This document shows, in pieces, positions 21,583 to 32,402 of a DNA stretch of 64,000 bases. Location: NCBI GenBank assembly GCA_001574975.1, contig KQ965837.1, positions 62,001 to 126,000 on the forward strand, read 5' to 3'. The notes under the pieces are model-generated. The model saw only the letters and a list, made by a program, of their open reading frames with translations. It was not told the origin of the DNA and did not search any database. Made by a program: the position numbers and the translations under genes. This stretch comes from Gonapodya prolifera JEL478 (taxonomy: Eukaryota; Monoblepharomycota; Monoblepharidomycetes; Monoblepharidales; Gonapodyaceae). Position 1 is the first letter of the stretch. Every line of letters starts with the position of its first letter.

Positions 21583-23322
21583 ATGACCGAGACCGAGCAC
21601 GTCCGAAACCGACTCCCCTTCGTCGTCGTAGAAGACGACAAAAGGACGAAGGAGAAATGCCTGGTCCTGGTGAGGAATCGGCGGTCGTTTCCTCGAGCAG
21701 TTCAACGATTTCATACGTGGCACAATATTTGCACTTGTAGGGAGTGGGTCACTTCGGGTCATGCCTCGCCGACCATCTCGCAGACCTCGGGAACGATGTG
21801 GTCATCTACGGTCGGGTGCGTGGACAGCGGATGCGGATATTTTGTGTTCGATTGTTGATATACATACATGCGGCCTACACGAATGTACAGGACCCCGAGG
21901 TTATCGATTCCATCAACAAGACGCACGTCAATGAAAAATACTTCAAAGATGTGAGGAGAGCGATCGGTCCGCTCACGAACGGCGGTCTGACAGGTTCATA
22001 TTCGAACAGTACAAACTTTCCACTCGTATCAGCGGGACAACCGAGCTTTCTGGCGAGCTCCTTCAATCGTCGAATGTTATTGTGTATTCGATCCCGACTC
22101 AGGCAATGCGGACGGTTCTTTCCGGTCTGAAGGGCCGCTTGAACCCCAACCACCTCCTCTGTTTCGCGAACAAGGTGCTGCACCCATCTTCAGAGTGTTC
22201 CGAAAATCTTACATTTTATAAAATGCTTTCCTGGTTATTGACAGGGCATCGAGTCATCGACCGGAAAGCTGCCCACGGAGATTATACTGGAGGTTCTCGG
22301 GGAACCATACGCCAGCAACGCAGTGTTTCTGAGTGGTCCGACATTTTCGGAAGAAATTGTGCTCCGCTTGCCGGTGCGTTGTATTTTGATTCCTCGGTTG
22401 GTCGAGAAAATATGCCTTACGCAACTGTCCTTGTTAACCTTGACGTTGGCACAGTCCGCTATCACGGCTGCGTCCAAGTCTCAGGAAAGAGCTCAGTGGG
22501 CTCAACGGACGTTCCACGCACCCCACTTTGTGAGCCTTTTTTCTGTTTGTCCCTTCAATGGATCAGATTATCTCATCGAAGGTGTTTGATGAAGAGAGTC
22601 TACACGAGCGCCGATACTGTCGGCGTATGCGTCGCCGGTGCCTTGAAGAATGTCATTGCAATCGCCAGTGGGCTTGCGACTGGCCGGGGTTTTCAGAACA
22701 ATACTGTGGGTCGATATGTTAGTTCTACACCCTGCCCCCGATCTGATAACAGACTTTATGATCGATTCTGCACTCAACAGCGTGCAGGCATCATCACCCG
22801 CGGCCTGGCCGAGATTTCGCGCATAGGGCTCAAACTTGGCGCTGATCCCCTCACTTTTGTAGGGCTGGCTGGGATAGGAGACCTGCTGTTGACGGCTTCG
22901 TCCGAGGTAAAGAATCGTGGCTTTCATTTTGCAGACAAAGCCTTCAGTCTCTCATAAAAACCTCCCAAACCTCCTGTTCCTGTTCCTTCTTCCGCTCCAC
23001 CACCGCCACCGCCTCACCCCAGAAATCCCGCAACTTCACCGTCGGCTTCCGGCTCGGCAAATGCGAGACCCTCCCGCACATCATCGCGACACTCGGGTCG
23101 ACCGCCGAGGGCGTCGAGACCACGCGGGCTGCATACAAGCTTGTCCAAAAACTCGACGTGGACGCGCCCATGGTCACGATCATGTACAAGTTGTTGTACG
23201 AGGACATGCCCATGGGCGAGGCGTTGAGGGCGTTAGCGACGGTGGGTGCAGAAGGGGGCGTCGAGCTTGCAGAAGTCGGCATACTGACGTGGTGTGCTTT
23301 TGGTGACGGTAGCGTGAGATGA
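21583..23322 (+). CDS. Glycerol-3-phosphate dehydrogenase, bacterial GpsA-type
   Basis: NAD(P)-dependent reduction of dihydroxyacetone phosphate to sn-glycerol 3-phosphate for glycerolipid and glycerol synthesis. Nine exons (21583-21669, 21741-21815, 21891-21950, 22010-22174, 22245-22373, 22455-22529, 22595-22705, 22781-22906, 23023-23322) all join in phase 0 and give 375 residues. The dinucleotide-binding turn is [17 protein letters not shown], followed by VVIYGRDPEV. Later come [12 protein letters not shown], the SGPTFSEEI segment, [12 protein letters not shown] with the catalytic Lys, and [15 protein letters not shown] before SRNFTVG. These details are closer to bacterial and plastid GpsA than to the usual fungal Gpd1. 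The N-terminal 29 residues are unlike the family, and the last 20 residues past the final helix are tentative because a gtgggt donor lies at LRALAT. Confidence 0.92.
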
Positions 23323-23867
23323 AGAGTGAGCTGTATGGTTGGGTACCGCCACCGCCAGGTGAAGAGTCTGCAGGGTCAGCGGGGGTCGAGACAGTGAACT
23401 GATTTGGGTTGGTGCAGACAAGGAGCTCAAACCCACTCTTTCTATTGTGATGGGATGATATGTGAAGAGGTGTATAATACCCCAAGAGTGAAATGAATTG
23501 TAATATGTCTGCTCGCAATTAGCACGGATCGTATTTCTGCGGAACCTCAGTCTTCTGCCCTATGCCCACGCTCGTGGCCCGCTTCCACAACCTTTGTTTT
23601 TACAGGCCCGTGGAGCTGCTCGGGCGGACTAGGAGTACTCGTTTCCAGAGAGAGCGGCTAATCTCACGAGCTGTAGACCTGCCAGCTGAAGTTCGTGATC
23701 GCTCCAATTCGGGACGATCTCAATTGGACCTTGACGTCTGAGCGACAGGACTATGGGAGATTAATCACAAGTACATACACAGGTTGCTCTCTCGAATGTA
23801 CCACAAAACGTGCGGGGTGGGCAATCACGGAACCTAGTAGTCCCTAAATATTCCGTCCAACGAACCT

Positions 23868-24022
23868 GTGACCTTTCTCTTGCCCTTACCGCACGCCATG
23901 AGGTGCCAGGTGGCAGGTCACAGGTACAAGCGGGAAACAATACACCTGATATTTTGCCACTTTGAGAGAGAACCTGCCCTTGCCCTTACCGCCACCCCGC
24001 CGGGTACGAGTGGGAAACAAAA
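23868..24022. repeat. Degenerate direct duplication
   Basis: Two segments share the core ttgcccttaccg followed by a spacer and then gtac(a/g)ag(c/t)gggaaacaa. Copies are at about 23878-23943 and 23978-24019, with spacers of different length. This is a short diverged tandem duplication of unknown meaning. Confidence 0.5.
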
Positions 24023-25353
24023 CAACTCCCCAGCTTTCCGCTCGTCAAAGCACAGGTGAGGGGAAAGATCGATGGCGCCGGTTGGCGGATGATCACACCG
24101 GGCTAGCGCGGTTGGCGGAACTTTAATCGGACGCGAGTGGATACATGGCATGTCTTTATCTTGGTCTTGAGTCATATTTTCTTCTCGCAAACTCGTATTG
24201 TTTTGCAGATCACGAAGCAAAAAAGAGACATTTGGTGGAAAGTCCCGTAACCCCAAGACTTGATGTCAGACCACTTCTACTTTTCTGTGCTGTGGAAAAA
24301 ATGCGTGTAAGTGAAGTGATCGACTCAAAGTAAATTTTTGCTCTAGAACGGTACTACAACAGCACTGTCAAGCGACAAGCATGATGCAGCTGCTTGACGT
24401 GCGGGTCATCGGGGGATGATCTGCTTCTCACCCGGGCTATCAACAAATATTGTGCTAACCACGACATAGAGTGCCATTACGAGTCTTAACAAAGCGCTAT
24501 GTCCTACCCAATTAAGAAACAAAGTTAATCAGTCTTGGTCTGGCGTGTTGAGCGGATGCTTCAATGTTTTTTGTGAGCAAGCATGAAGCAACTACTTCAT
24601 AACCCGAATCAAAGCAACTCGTTCCAGAAATTCGTGAGATCCAAATGTCCAGCTACACCCTTTTCCATCCTTTGTCGCAAGGAGCCCAGGAGAGGGAAAC
24701 AATACGATGGTTTTGCGGATCTGGAGGTAAGGTAATCCTAAGCTCGCCGCGCAAAAACAGCCCTCCAGAGAGAAACCCCGAGGAGCCGTGGGACCATTTG
24801 TTTGCTTGGGATTTCGAAAATGAGAGGAGGGAACGGAATAGTGGGGAAAGGGGCGGATTTGGAGGTTTGGTGGAGTGTGTGCATTCGAAGATGCAAAATG
24901 AATTTGTGAAGAGCCACTGCCATGCGATAAATATGGATCTCTGTTCCGGACTATTCCAGTTATTTGCATTTCATTGTCGCAATTTTTTTTTCGTTTCTTC
25001 TTTTGTCTGTGCGCGAGTTTCCGGGCTTGCGATGGGAGAAGAGAATTCTGGAGCAAACCAGGACTGGACGATCCCTGCGTCAAGGGAGCGCGTCACGAAA
25101 GTTCACTGACGCTTGATTGTGTTCTGCCGTCCGCCACCGTAGCAGCTCCTGCGGACAGTCGGGGCTGGGGTCCACGAGAAAGTCGGCGAACGCAGAGTGC
25201 GCGAGTCGCAGGGAACTCGGAAAGTGCCGAATGCGAGGGTTGGAAGGGACTCGTGCTGAAGCTGCGCAGGCGAGTTCGCTTCTCGCACTGGCACCCCCCC
25301 GAGGGTTAAAGGACGCCACGCGATGAAAAGACTCCGCACGCTCGCAAAAAGTG

Positions 25354-25361
25354 TATATATA
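25354..25361 (+). promoter_or_regulatory. TATA-like element before the Nrg1-like gene
   Basis: An alternating tatatata run lies about 550 bp before the predicted ATG, followed by a pyrimidine-rich leader that probably contains a 5' UTR (a gtgagt near 25884 may be a leader-intron donor). Assignment rests on position only. Confidence 0.4.
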
Positions 25362-25905
25362 TCGTGTTTTTAGTTGTACACTCTTCGATCCGATTGTTCG
25401 CTGCTCGTTCCGATGATGTGCTGATGAGACCAGCCTTTTTCTCTGGCTTTGTTTGCTTTTGCCTGCGCCTCAAAATAGCCGGTCCCTTCGGTGCCAAAAT
25501 CCACTCCATCATCGGCTTTCATCTCTCCACTTCTTCCGCCTCCAACACTTCAAATCCGCTCTCTCCATCACTCCACCCGCCCGGCCACTCTCCTCCCGAC
25601 TCCACCAAACGTTGCGCACTGTAACCGCTCGCCAGTCCTAATCCACCGCCCTCTCCCCCTCATCTCCTGCCCTCGAGGTATCCATAGGAGACTCATCGCA
25701 CTCGAGACGAATCTGCCATCTGCAGCGGCCACCTTGCTCGCCTGCCTGTCTTCACCCCCTTCGCCGGGTCACCAATAGCCTTCCGCCCCACCCGGACCTG
25801 ACCTGCAACCGCCAAGCCATCACGCAGCGAGCTACCTCCCATCGGGACTCAAGAAGCGATTCGCATCGAACCGAGTAGAACCCGTGAGTGCCGTCCCGAG
25901 ACCGG

Positions 25906-27935
25906 ATGTCGGGGCGGGGGTCGGTCGCTCGGCATGCCCGCTACGCACCAATCACCTCACTCACCCGCGACCGTTATGATTCCCCACTCCACTCACGCAG
26001 CCCACACACACTCATGCACGCCGTTCTGAACCCGAGCTCCATGCACTCCAACTACTTGACCATGGACCCGAATGCCATTGTCCATGCGCGGCAGCGGGCC
26101 GAACTCAGTCACCACCACCAACAGGCCGCCGCTCAACAGGCCGCGGCGCAACAACAACAATACAACGCCGCAAACGGATGGCGCCCACACCCGCACTTCC
26201 CGGCCACCACGAGCGCAGAGGGGCACGACAGCGACCCCCTCCTCGCGAGCCTGCGGCACGAGTACTTCCGTGGTCCTAATGGGACAGGCCCTGAGACGTC
26301 GGAGCCTCAAAAGCAAGAACCTTCGCCCTCGTACTCGTACCACACGGGGTCTCCGCTCATCGACCGCGGCGGCCAGTATGATATGCGGGGTATGGCGCCC
26401 CACATGCCCCAGATGAATGGCCACTGGGGATACCAGATGATGCCGAGTATGGATCCGGCGGCGTACGGTCAAGGTTCGTCCTCTCTACCATTCTAAATTT
26501 GCGTATGGGAACTCAACTCGTACTTACCGGTCCCGGACCATCTCTGAATTGACCAACTAGTCCCCATGCGCCAAGTCCTGCAATACGCAAGCCCCGCCGA
26601 GCTCGGGTTCCCCGTGGTACGTCTCCGTTTCCTTCCCTCCCTTTTGGGTCCGCGGAGTTGAGCACCGTGCACGAATAAGGTTTAACTTTCCCCACAATGG
26701 GTTTTAGGCACAACACTTTCAACAACAGCAGCAGGACCGCTCCATCCCCACATCAGCCCCCGGCAACGGCACCGGCGCGGTCCAGGGGCAGGGCCAGAAC
26801 CTGACGCCCTCGCGCACGCCGCCGAGCGGGGGTTCTCCTACGAGCGCTACGAATCCTAACACGACGCAGGTACGGACACGTCTCCTTTACCCCCTTAACG
26901 CTCCTTCCACATGCAACATATACTGACCCCCTGCCATTCTCTTGTACCTTTCGCAGCCCCTCTCGGTCACATCCTACGACCTCAAAACCAACCCTGCCTA
27001 CGTCGAGACATCAATGCTCCGAACCCCCCTGCGCACACCCTCCCCAAAGACGATCCCGCCCACCACGGTCATCCAGGCCCAAATCGCGAGTTTCCTCCAC
27101 AACCAGCCTCAAGTCCACCCGGGCGCTATGAACCCGCAGGCGATGCCGTACGCACAGCAGGGACAATTTATTCCGCCAACATATCTCCACCACGCACCCG
27201 GGGGGCACCAAGACGGCCCAAGTCTGCCACCGATGGTGTCTGGGCACGACTTCCAGCACGAAATGTACCCTGGCGTCGGCGCGGCGGAGCTGGCACAACC
27301 GATGATGCGCACGAGTGTTTCGATGGACAGTATTCACAGCATGGGGAACGCCTCCGCCAGCGACGTATCCCCGGACTCGCTTGTTCGGTCGGTCACACAG
27401 TCGGGATCGCGGAAGTCGAGGGGCCGCCCGGGAGTACAAGCCCAGGTTGCGAGCCGGCTGTACGAGAACTGGAGCATCGACGGTGAGGATCCCCACCTCG
27501 GCCCGCACCTGCCCGCGCAACCGCAACCGCACGCTCACCACCGCGCGCACATCGTAGGTACGGGCGAGAACCGCCGGTTCGGGTGCCAGTTCGAAGGGTG
27601 CGGCAAGGTGTTTGCGTCGTCGGGCCATTTGGCGAGGCATAGGAGGAGCCACACGGGCGAGAAACCGCATCTGTGTCCGATCCCAGATTGTGGGATGAGG
27701 TTTACGAGGATTGATAATATGAAGGTGAGAGTGTGTTGTGGTTGGGGGGTGATGGTTTGGGGGTCTGATATTGATTTCGATCTTCTTCCTTTTCTGCTAT
27801 TGCTTCTGCTTCGACTTCTACTACTACTACTCCTACTCCTCCCTCCGCTGCAATCAGACACACTGGCGCGCGCATTGCAGACGACTGGGGTACCCCGACC
27901 CAACCGGATCTCGGGCGGGCCACGGGTCTGAATAA
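25906..27935 (+). CDS. Nrg1-type C2H2 zinc-finger transcription factor
   Basis: DNA-binding nuclear regulator. Exons 25906-26473, 26561-26616, 26708-26869, 26957-27724 and 27858-27935 close to 543 residues. The N-terminal 430 residues are low in complexity, with Gln-rich runs ([19 protein letters not shown]) and many Pro, Ser and His, typical of transcription factor tails. Two C-terminal C2H2 fingers follow: [10 protein letters not shown] with [11 protein letters not shown], the linker TGEKPHL, then [16 protein letters not shown] joined across an intron to KTHWRAH. The SGHLARHxRxHTGEK pattern is the one found in yeast Nrg1/Nrg2, repressors of glucose- and filamentation-regulated genes. The orthology is not proven. 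The start is uncertain: ATG 26013 would apply if a 5' leader intron (donor near 25884) is removed. Confidence 0.85.
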
Positions 27936-28959
27936 ACTGGTGTCTCTTGTGTCGTCTTGGAGTTGGAGTGAATGTGTGGCTGTTTCGGGAGGGGGATGAA
28001 TCTTTGGTCGTGACACTACAACGACACCGCGGGTTCGGTGCCTGCATGCAGCTGTACTGCCTCAAAGCGTTTTGCGACGGACGTACCGGCGACAATCTCG
28101 TATCTTGATACCTTCCTTAGATGCTTTTCTCAATGAGAATCTCAATTTGTAAATTTGCAATTACATTACGTTGATTTGGATGTTGATATCGTTTGGCTAG
28201 GAGATCTCACACTTGTCACACTTTTACTTTGACGGTGGCGATGCAAAAGCGGCCGGTGCCGATTCGATTCACACCGCGCCTGAGATTGACTTTTCCAACG
28301 CCAAGTCGGGAGTGTGCCGCCGAGACAGCACCTGCGCGTCTGCAGAACACAATTAGCAGCGCGGCACGCCTCCAGGCGCCGAGAGGACGTGGCATTTGGC
28401 GGAAATCAGTGAGAAGGGGGCCGAGGCCGGGCCGCACGTTGCCCTGAGGGAGTTGAGGATGTCAAGGGCGGAGTTATGCCGCCAGAACACAATCACCCGC
28501 GCACACACCCGGCCAATTTCGAACAGCGGGTCAAAACGCAAAGGGACGGCCGATTCAATCTCTCGCTTTCTTTCGGTCGTTACGGGTCTGCCTGCGCGCA
28601 CGAATCCAGTCTTTGGCCTTCTCGCTATTCCGCGCATTCGGCCTGTCTCCCGTGGGGCGTCGCAAAGAGTCTTTCGGTTGCTCCGGCTTATAAATATCAA
28701 CAGGAGCCAAGCAACACTCGATCGGTGCTCCAGAGCATTGAATCGCATTGATTCATCGTCACCGTACAAACGAATCAGGGTAGGCACCTCGTTCCGAGGG
28801 TTATGCTTTATGCCTGAACTCATACAGAGACCTCGCTCGCATTGACGCTCCTCCAGGTACCCCCGCGTTTACTGTTCTCTCCTCCGTTGCCGACGCCGCA
28901 GCGAAGCTTATTCACTCCACCTCCCGCTCTTTGGGTCTCGATCTCCTCTCTCGACCCAA
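27936..28959. other. Intergenic stretch with TATA element
   Basis: No gene is supported. A cluster of overlapping frames on both strands between 28.2 and 28.85 kb shows no domain. TATAAATA at 28689-28696 with a following purine-rich leader suggests a transcription start serving the weak ORF at 28960. Confidence 0.4.
28689..28696 (+). promoter_or_regulatory. TATAAATA box
   Basis: A perfect TATAAATA lies 271 bp before the next candidate ATG on the plus strand. A gtaggc near 28778 and acag near 28827 could bound a leader intron. Confidence 0.45.
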
Positions 28960-29324
28960 TGGAAGAATTCTCCGACTTCACTCCCCTCCCACCCCGCATT
29001 CTGGGCCGAGCCACCCTCCGCAACGAGCACCCGCCCACGATCGCTTCGAAAAAAATCAAGGAGCGGTGTAAACGGATGCAGCGGGAGGAACATACCGCCT
29101 TTGCGCTTTTCGCCCTCCCGGTCCAATCACCCATTCGGATCCACATCCCCCACAATCGGGTTAGCGTATGCGACTACTCCCGCCGAGCTCGGCATGAACC
29201 TCATCACCAACGATCGAGCGGGGGTGGGGCTGCCACCTCATTCGATGGATGTTCGTTTGGATCAGCAGTACCGGGGACCCAAGTACTAGCGGGGATGAAG
29301 GGACCGGAGCTTTGGGACTCCTGA
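28960..29324 (+). CDS. Uncharacterised small ORF
   Basis: About 121 codons starting MEEFSDFTPLPPRILG, with a basic, possibly helical patch (SKKIKERCKRMQREEH). No domain is recognised. A TATA box lies 270 bp upstream. In the second half another frame (up to 29289) reads PAELGMNLITNDRAGVG and looks equally protein-like, so either an unrecognised intron or a frame break may join the two. I could not find a splice pair with matching phase. Treat as tentative. Confidence 0.35.
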
Positions 29325-29484
29325 ATTATCCACACATACATTCGTCTCTCCTCTCTCTCTTTCTGGCGCAGGCGGCCCGGCCGTTTCTTGCTTTCCCCAT
29401 AGGGTGGATCTCTTTCATTGAACACGAACACTTCAATTTCAGTACTGTGTGCATTTATTCCCTTTTAATTCTGTTTTTTTATGG

Positions 29485-29558
29485 TAGATATCAGTATTAG
29501 ATTATCAGTCCTCCACTGTATGATTTGCATTTTCGAATGCGAAACACTTTTCCAAGAA
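29485..29558. repeat. Degenerate repeat, copy 1
   Basis: Shares with the two later copies the order tagatatc..gtattaga, then tccactgtatga and, with copy 2, cgaatgcg(a/g)aacac. About 75 bp; identity was judged by eye. Confidence 0.55.
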
Positions 29559-29772
29559 TGCTCAGGACTGCGGACGCTCTTTCGTCGAACACTTCACTAT
29601 GGTATGTATGTCTAAATATCATTCTTCTGCTTCCCACTTTTGGATGTCTCGGTACAGTGTCGGAATATCACTCAACATTTTTTTTTCGTCGGTGAAGATA
29701 TGTTACACAAAGTATATTCCTTATCTGTTGGAATGGATCTTACCTATCTGTTTGCATTTCCTCTGTTTCCAG

Positions 29773-29832
29773 TTCTAGATATATCGATATTAGACCGTCC
29801 ACTGTATGAATCGCTTTTCGAATGCGGAACAC
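29773..29832. repeat. Degenerate repeat, copy 2
   Basis: Starts with ctagatata, contains tattaga and cgtccactgtatga, and ends with ttttcgaatgcggaacac. Diverged from copy 1 by substitutions and small gaps. Confidence 0.55.
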
Positions 29833-30242
29833 CTACAACAACAGTCAAGTGGCTCTTTCATCGAAAGACACGTGATCCCAAATGAAAATCGTACTCCGTA
29901 ACGAGACAGCGATAGAACGCCAGTACGCGATCAAAGAATCGTTTGCGTTGTACTTTACGCTGACATAAGATTGCACCGAATTACGATCACATTGATTCCG
30001 CGCACGTGTTCGCGTCTGATATTTCAGCCCCAAATGCGAGGTGTAGAGAAGCCTTGAGCGCTTTAAATCGGAAGTGACCTGTACATGAATTAAGCTATTG
30101 GCAAAGTGTAATTCTCGTCCGACTGTATTTGAGCCTTTCACCGGACGTCCGGTCCTTAAATTCGCCGTAACAGAAACCTCGAGCGAAACAATTTGATGTG
30201 GCAACGGTTATGAGCTTTCGCACCGTTGATGTTTACCATTTT

Positions 30243-30280
30243 TAGATATCTCGGTATTAGATTATCACTCCACTGTATAC
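30243..30280. repeat. Degenerate repeat, copy 3
   Basis: Shorter copy: tagatatctcggtattag, then attatcac and tccactgtat. The cgaatgcg(a/g)aacac half present in copies 1 and 2 is missing. Confidence 0.55.
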
Positions 30281-30513
30281 CTATATGCCATCCTTTGCCT
30301 GTTGCTCATTTCTGTATTTCAAGTTCCTTGTATCGGTACGATTATCCACCCATTGTGCTATACCTCGATGGCGCAGTATTATTGCACATTTACATACGTC
30401 CTCATCTGTTGGGATGAATTCAAAAAGGCGTCGGAGGGTCCCAGTCTGGGGTACTTTGTATCCCAGCCCGCTCAGTGCCACCTGTCAAAACGTTCACCCA
30501 TCCCTTCCACCTC

Positions 30514-31418
30514 ATGCCCCCTCTCTCCATCACACCCGTCCGCCCGCTCTCCCACGGCGACGACGACCGCCCACCCGACCCCGTGTTCCGGGTACGCTCT
30601 GCCGAGCTCCTCGTGGAGGAGCAGGCCGTGTTCGCGAGCTTCGGCAGGTTGGAGCGAGCACTGATGGCACGCAGATTGTCGGAACCGCCCCCACCGCCGG
30701 GCCCGGGATCGCGGAGGCTATTCCCGGATTGCAGGCTGGCTGGTGAGCTGCGGTTTTAGGCGTCCCGTCTGATTGTTGCGACTCCCTCGGTTGACATGTG
30801 AAATCCTAAGACGCGGCACCCCAATTCCCGACCCCCCCAGCGCACTTGCCCGGCGTCGAAGAGGAAAAATCGCCTCCTCGCGACGACGCGAATGCTGGCG
30901 AGGGGCGAATTATTCCCCCTGCCTACCATTTCCCTGCGTCAGGGCCTGCCTTCTCGGCAAAAACAGCCGACAGCACAAACCACCCGCAGTACCCCTCCAC
31001 GCCCTCTGCATCCCCTTACAACGTTTTCGAGGCCCACGTGTCGCTTGCACGCTCCGCGGACGGATTTTCTACCCTCGGCCTACCAACCCCTACCCTGTCT
31101 CCCACCCCCTATCGAGAGCAGCTTGTAAATTCGGACACGTCCGGCGCGGTCAGGCTGAATAGGAGGAGATCTTCGGTGACTTCGCTGCCCGCGGTGCCAG
31201 GGCGGCTGAGGAATTATAGACCGCTGACGCTCAACTTGCCGGACAATATGCGCGTCACGCAGTTTTTGAAGGGTGGGATAGGAAGGCGGAAGTCGATGTT
31301 GGATCGTAAGTTGCGAGTGTTTCAACGGCTGGTAGCTGCTGTTTTAACAGTTGTGTGTTCGTTTGTATTGTCACGACCGCCCTCAACAGGAGACCGCCCC
31401 CACTCTGAAACCCCATGA
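30514..31418 (+). CDS. Hypothetical Ser/Pro-rich protein
   Basis: Three exons (30514-30742, 30841-31305, 31390-31418) close in frame to 240 residues. No domain is recognised. The N-terminal third contains a short helical stretch (SAELLVEEQAVFASFGRLER), followed by a PPPPPGPG run. The middle is Ser/Pro/Thr-rich, and the C-terminal third is basic (LNRRRSSV, GGIGRRKSML). RRRSS and RRKS resemble sites for basophilic kinases such as protein kinase A, which is inference. Retention of the second intron would replace the last ten residues by a hydrophobic tail. Consistent splice phases and codon use support a real gene. Confidence 0.6.
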
Positions 31419-32402
31419 CCTTGGCGCACCACACAACTTGGAAACAATCAACTGCCTTTTGCTCTCCCGTACTGTCTTGGAGGAGAAGCGATACACCACC
31501 ACCATTACTTTCCTGAAGTTGCCAAAGACTCAGACTCATCAATTCATTCAGCCAGTGTGATCCATTAGCATACTTAAAACATCTCCTTTTTCTTTATGTA
31601 TTTCAGTTTGGTTTGCATACGAATAAAACGACGAATAAAGTGCAGAAAAGAGGGTGGGCGAGTGGTGTTTTTGGAAGTTCCAAAAACTCACTGGATACCA
31701 CCATCACAAATACCTCGCAAACACGTATCTGGCTGGTCACGGATATCTGCTCCACTCATTTCATTTGATTACGCACGTGGGGTCCCAGATGTGAGGTGGC
31801 GCAGAACCTCCCACCTGCCACCCTTCCCCCACTGTTTGGACAATCGCCCGGACCGTACCACGACAGGAGGACCCAGAAACCGCCTCGGGCGCTCTCCACT
31901 ACTGCTAAGCCGCCTCTCTCAGCCCGTGCTTGGGACCTTTCCAAACGAGTAAGGTCCACTGCTTTGCCTTCCGCCATGTTCGGTCACGAGCCATCCCCCC
32001 AGTTTCGTCTGATCGCCTCTCCCGGCTTCTTTCGCTCGTGGGCCTGCCTTTGTCGAGCAGCGAGAGACACCCCGATTGGGCCATCGACCGTCTGAGCAAA
32101 CACGACGCCCGCCCGGGACACAAAGCCCCTTGGTCGATTCCGAGACACCACACCACCATCAACCTATACTCTTGGACCAAGCTCGATCATGGCGTAGTGT
32201 GATTCGTGTGCCCTTTTACCCAGATGGACGGTGAGTGGCTCCCCTGCGACGCCGTGTCACCCTGGGCCGGGCTAACACAATGGCTGAACGTCTCGTAGTC
32301 GCTGAACTCTCTTTCCTCAACCTTCTCGAAACTTCGAAGGACAAGGATACTCTCGTAGCGAGGAATTTACGGCTGGATTACTGTTGGTGACCAACGTCGA
32401 CG
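31419..32402. other. Upstream region of the deadenylase gene
   Basis: No separate gene is called. A Pro-rich frame near 31.8 kb lacks an ATG start. An ATG directly after an acceptor at 32223 (cccag, ATGGACG, gtgagt) could begin a spliced upstream ORF in the 5' leader of the downstream gene. An in-frame TGA lies 12 bases before the chosen ATG of that gene. Confidence 0.4.

Larger units (their letters stand above)
23323..25905. other. Long intergenic stretch with degenerate duplications
   Basis: 2.6 kb without a supported gene. Frames on both strands around 24.6-25.1 kb overlap each other and show no domain. It holds two related segments at 23868-23945 and 23975-24022 and a similar short pair at 24380 and 24573. 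The right end is the promoter and leader of the zinc-finger gene, including an alternating TA run. Confidence 0.4.
29325..30513. other. AT-rich intergenic stretch with three-copy degenerate repeat
   Basis: No coding signal. Contains the three related segments annotated separately. Short frames are interrupted and without domains. Confidence 0.5.

Noticed and set aside
24592-25109. Overlapping ORFs of about 155-163 codons on both strands
   Set aside because: Mutually exclusive, no domains, and composition resembles flanking non-coding sequence.
25993-26472. Arg-rich minus-strand ORF opposite the Nrg1-like gene
   Set aside because: Antisense of Gln/His/Pro codons; the plus strand has the fingers and consistent splicing.
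31796-32095. Pro-rich ORF upstream of the deadenylase
   Set aside because: No ATG start and no phase-compatible splice into the nuclease gene; likely leader sequence.
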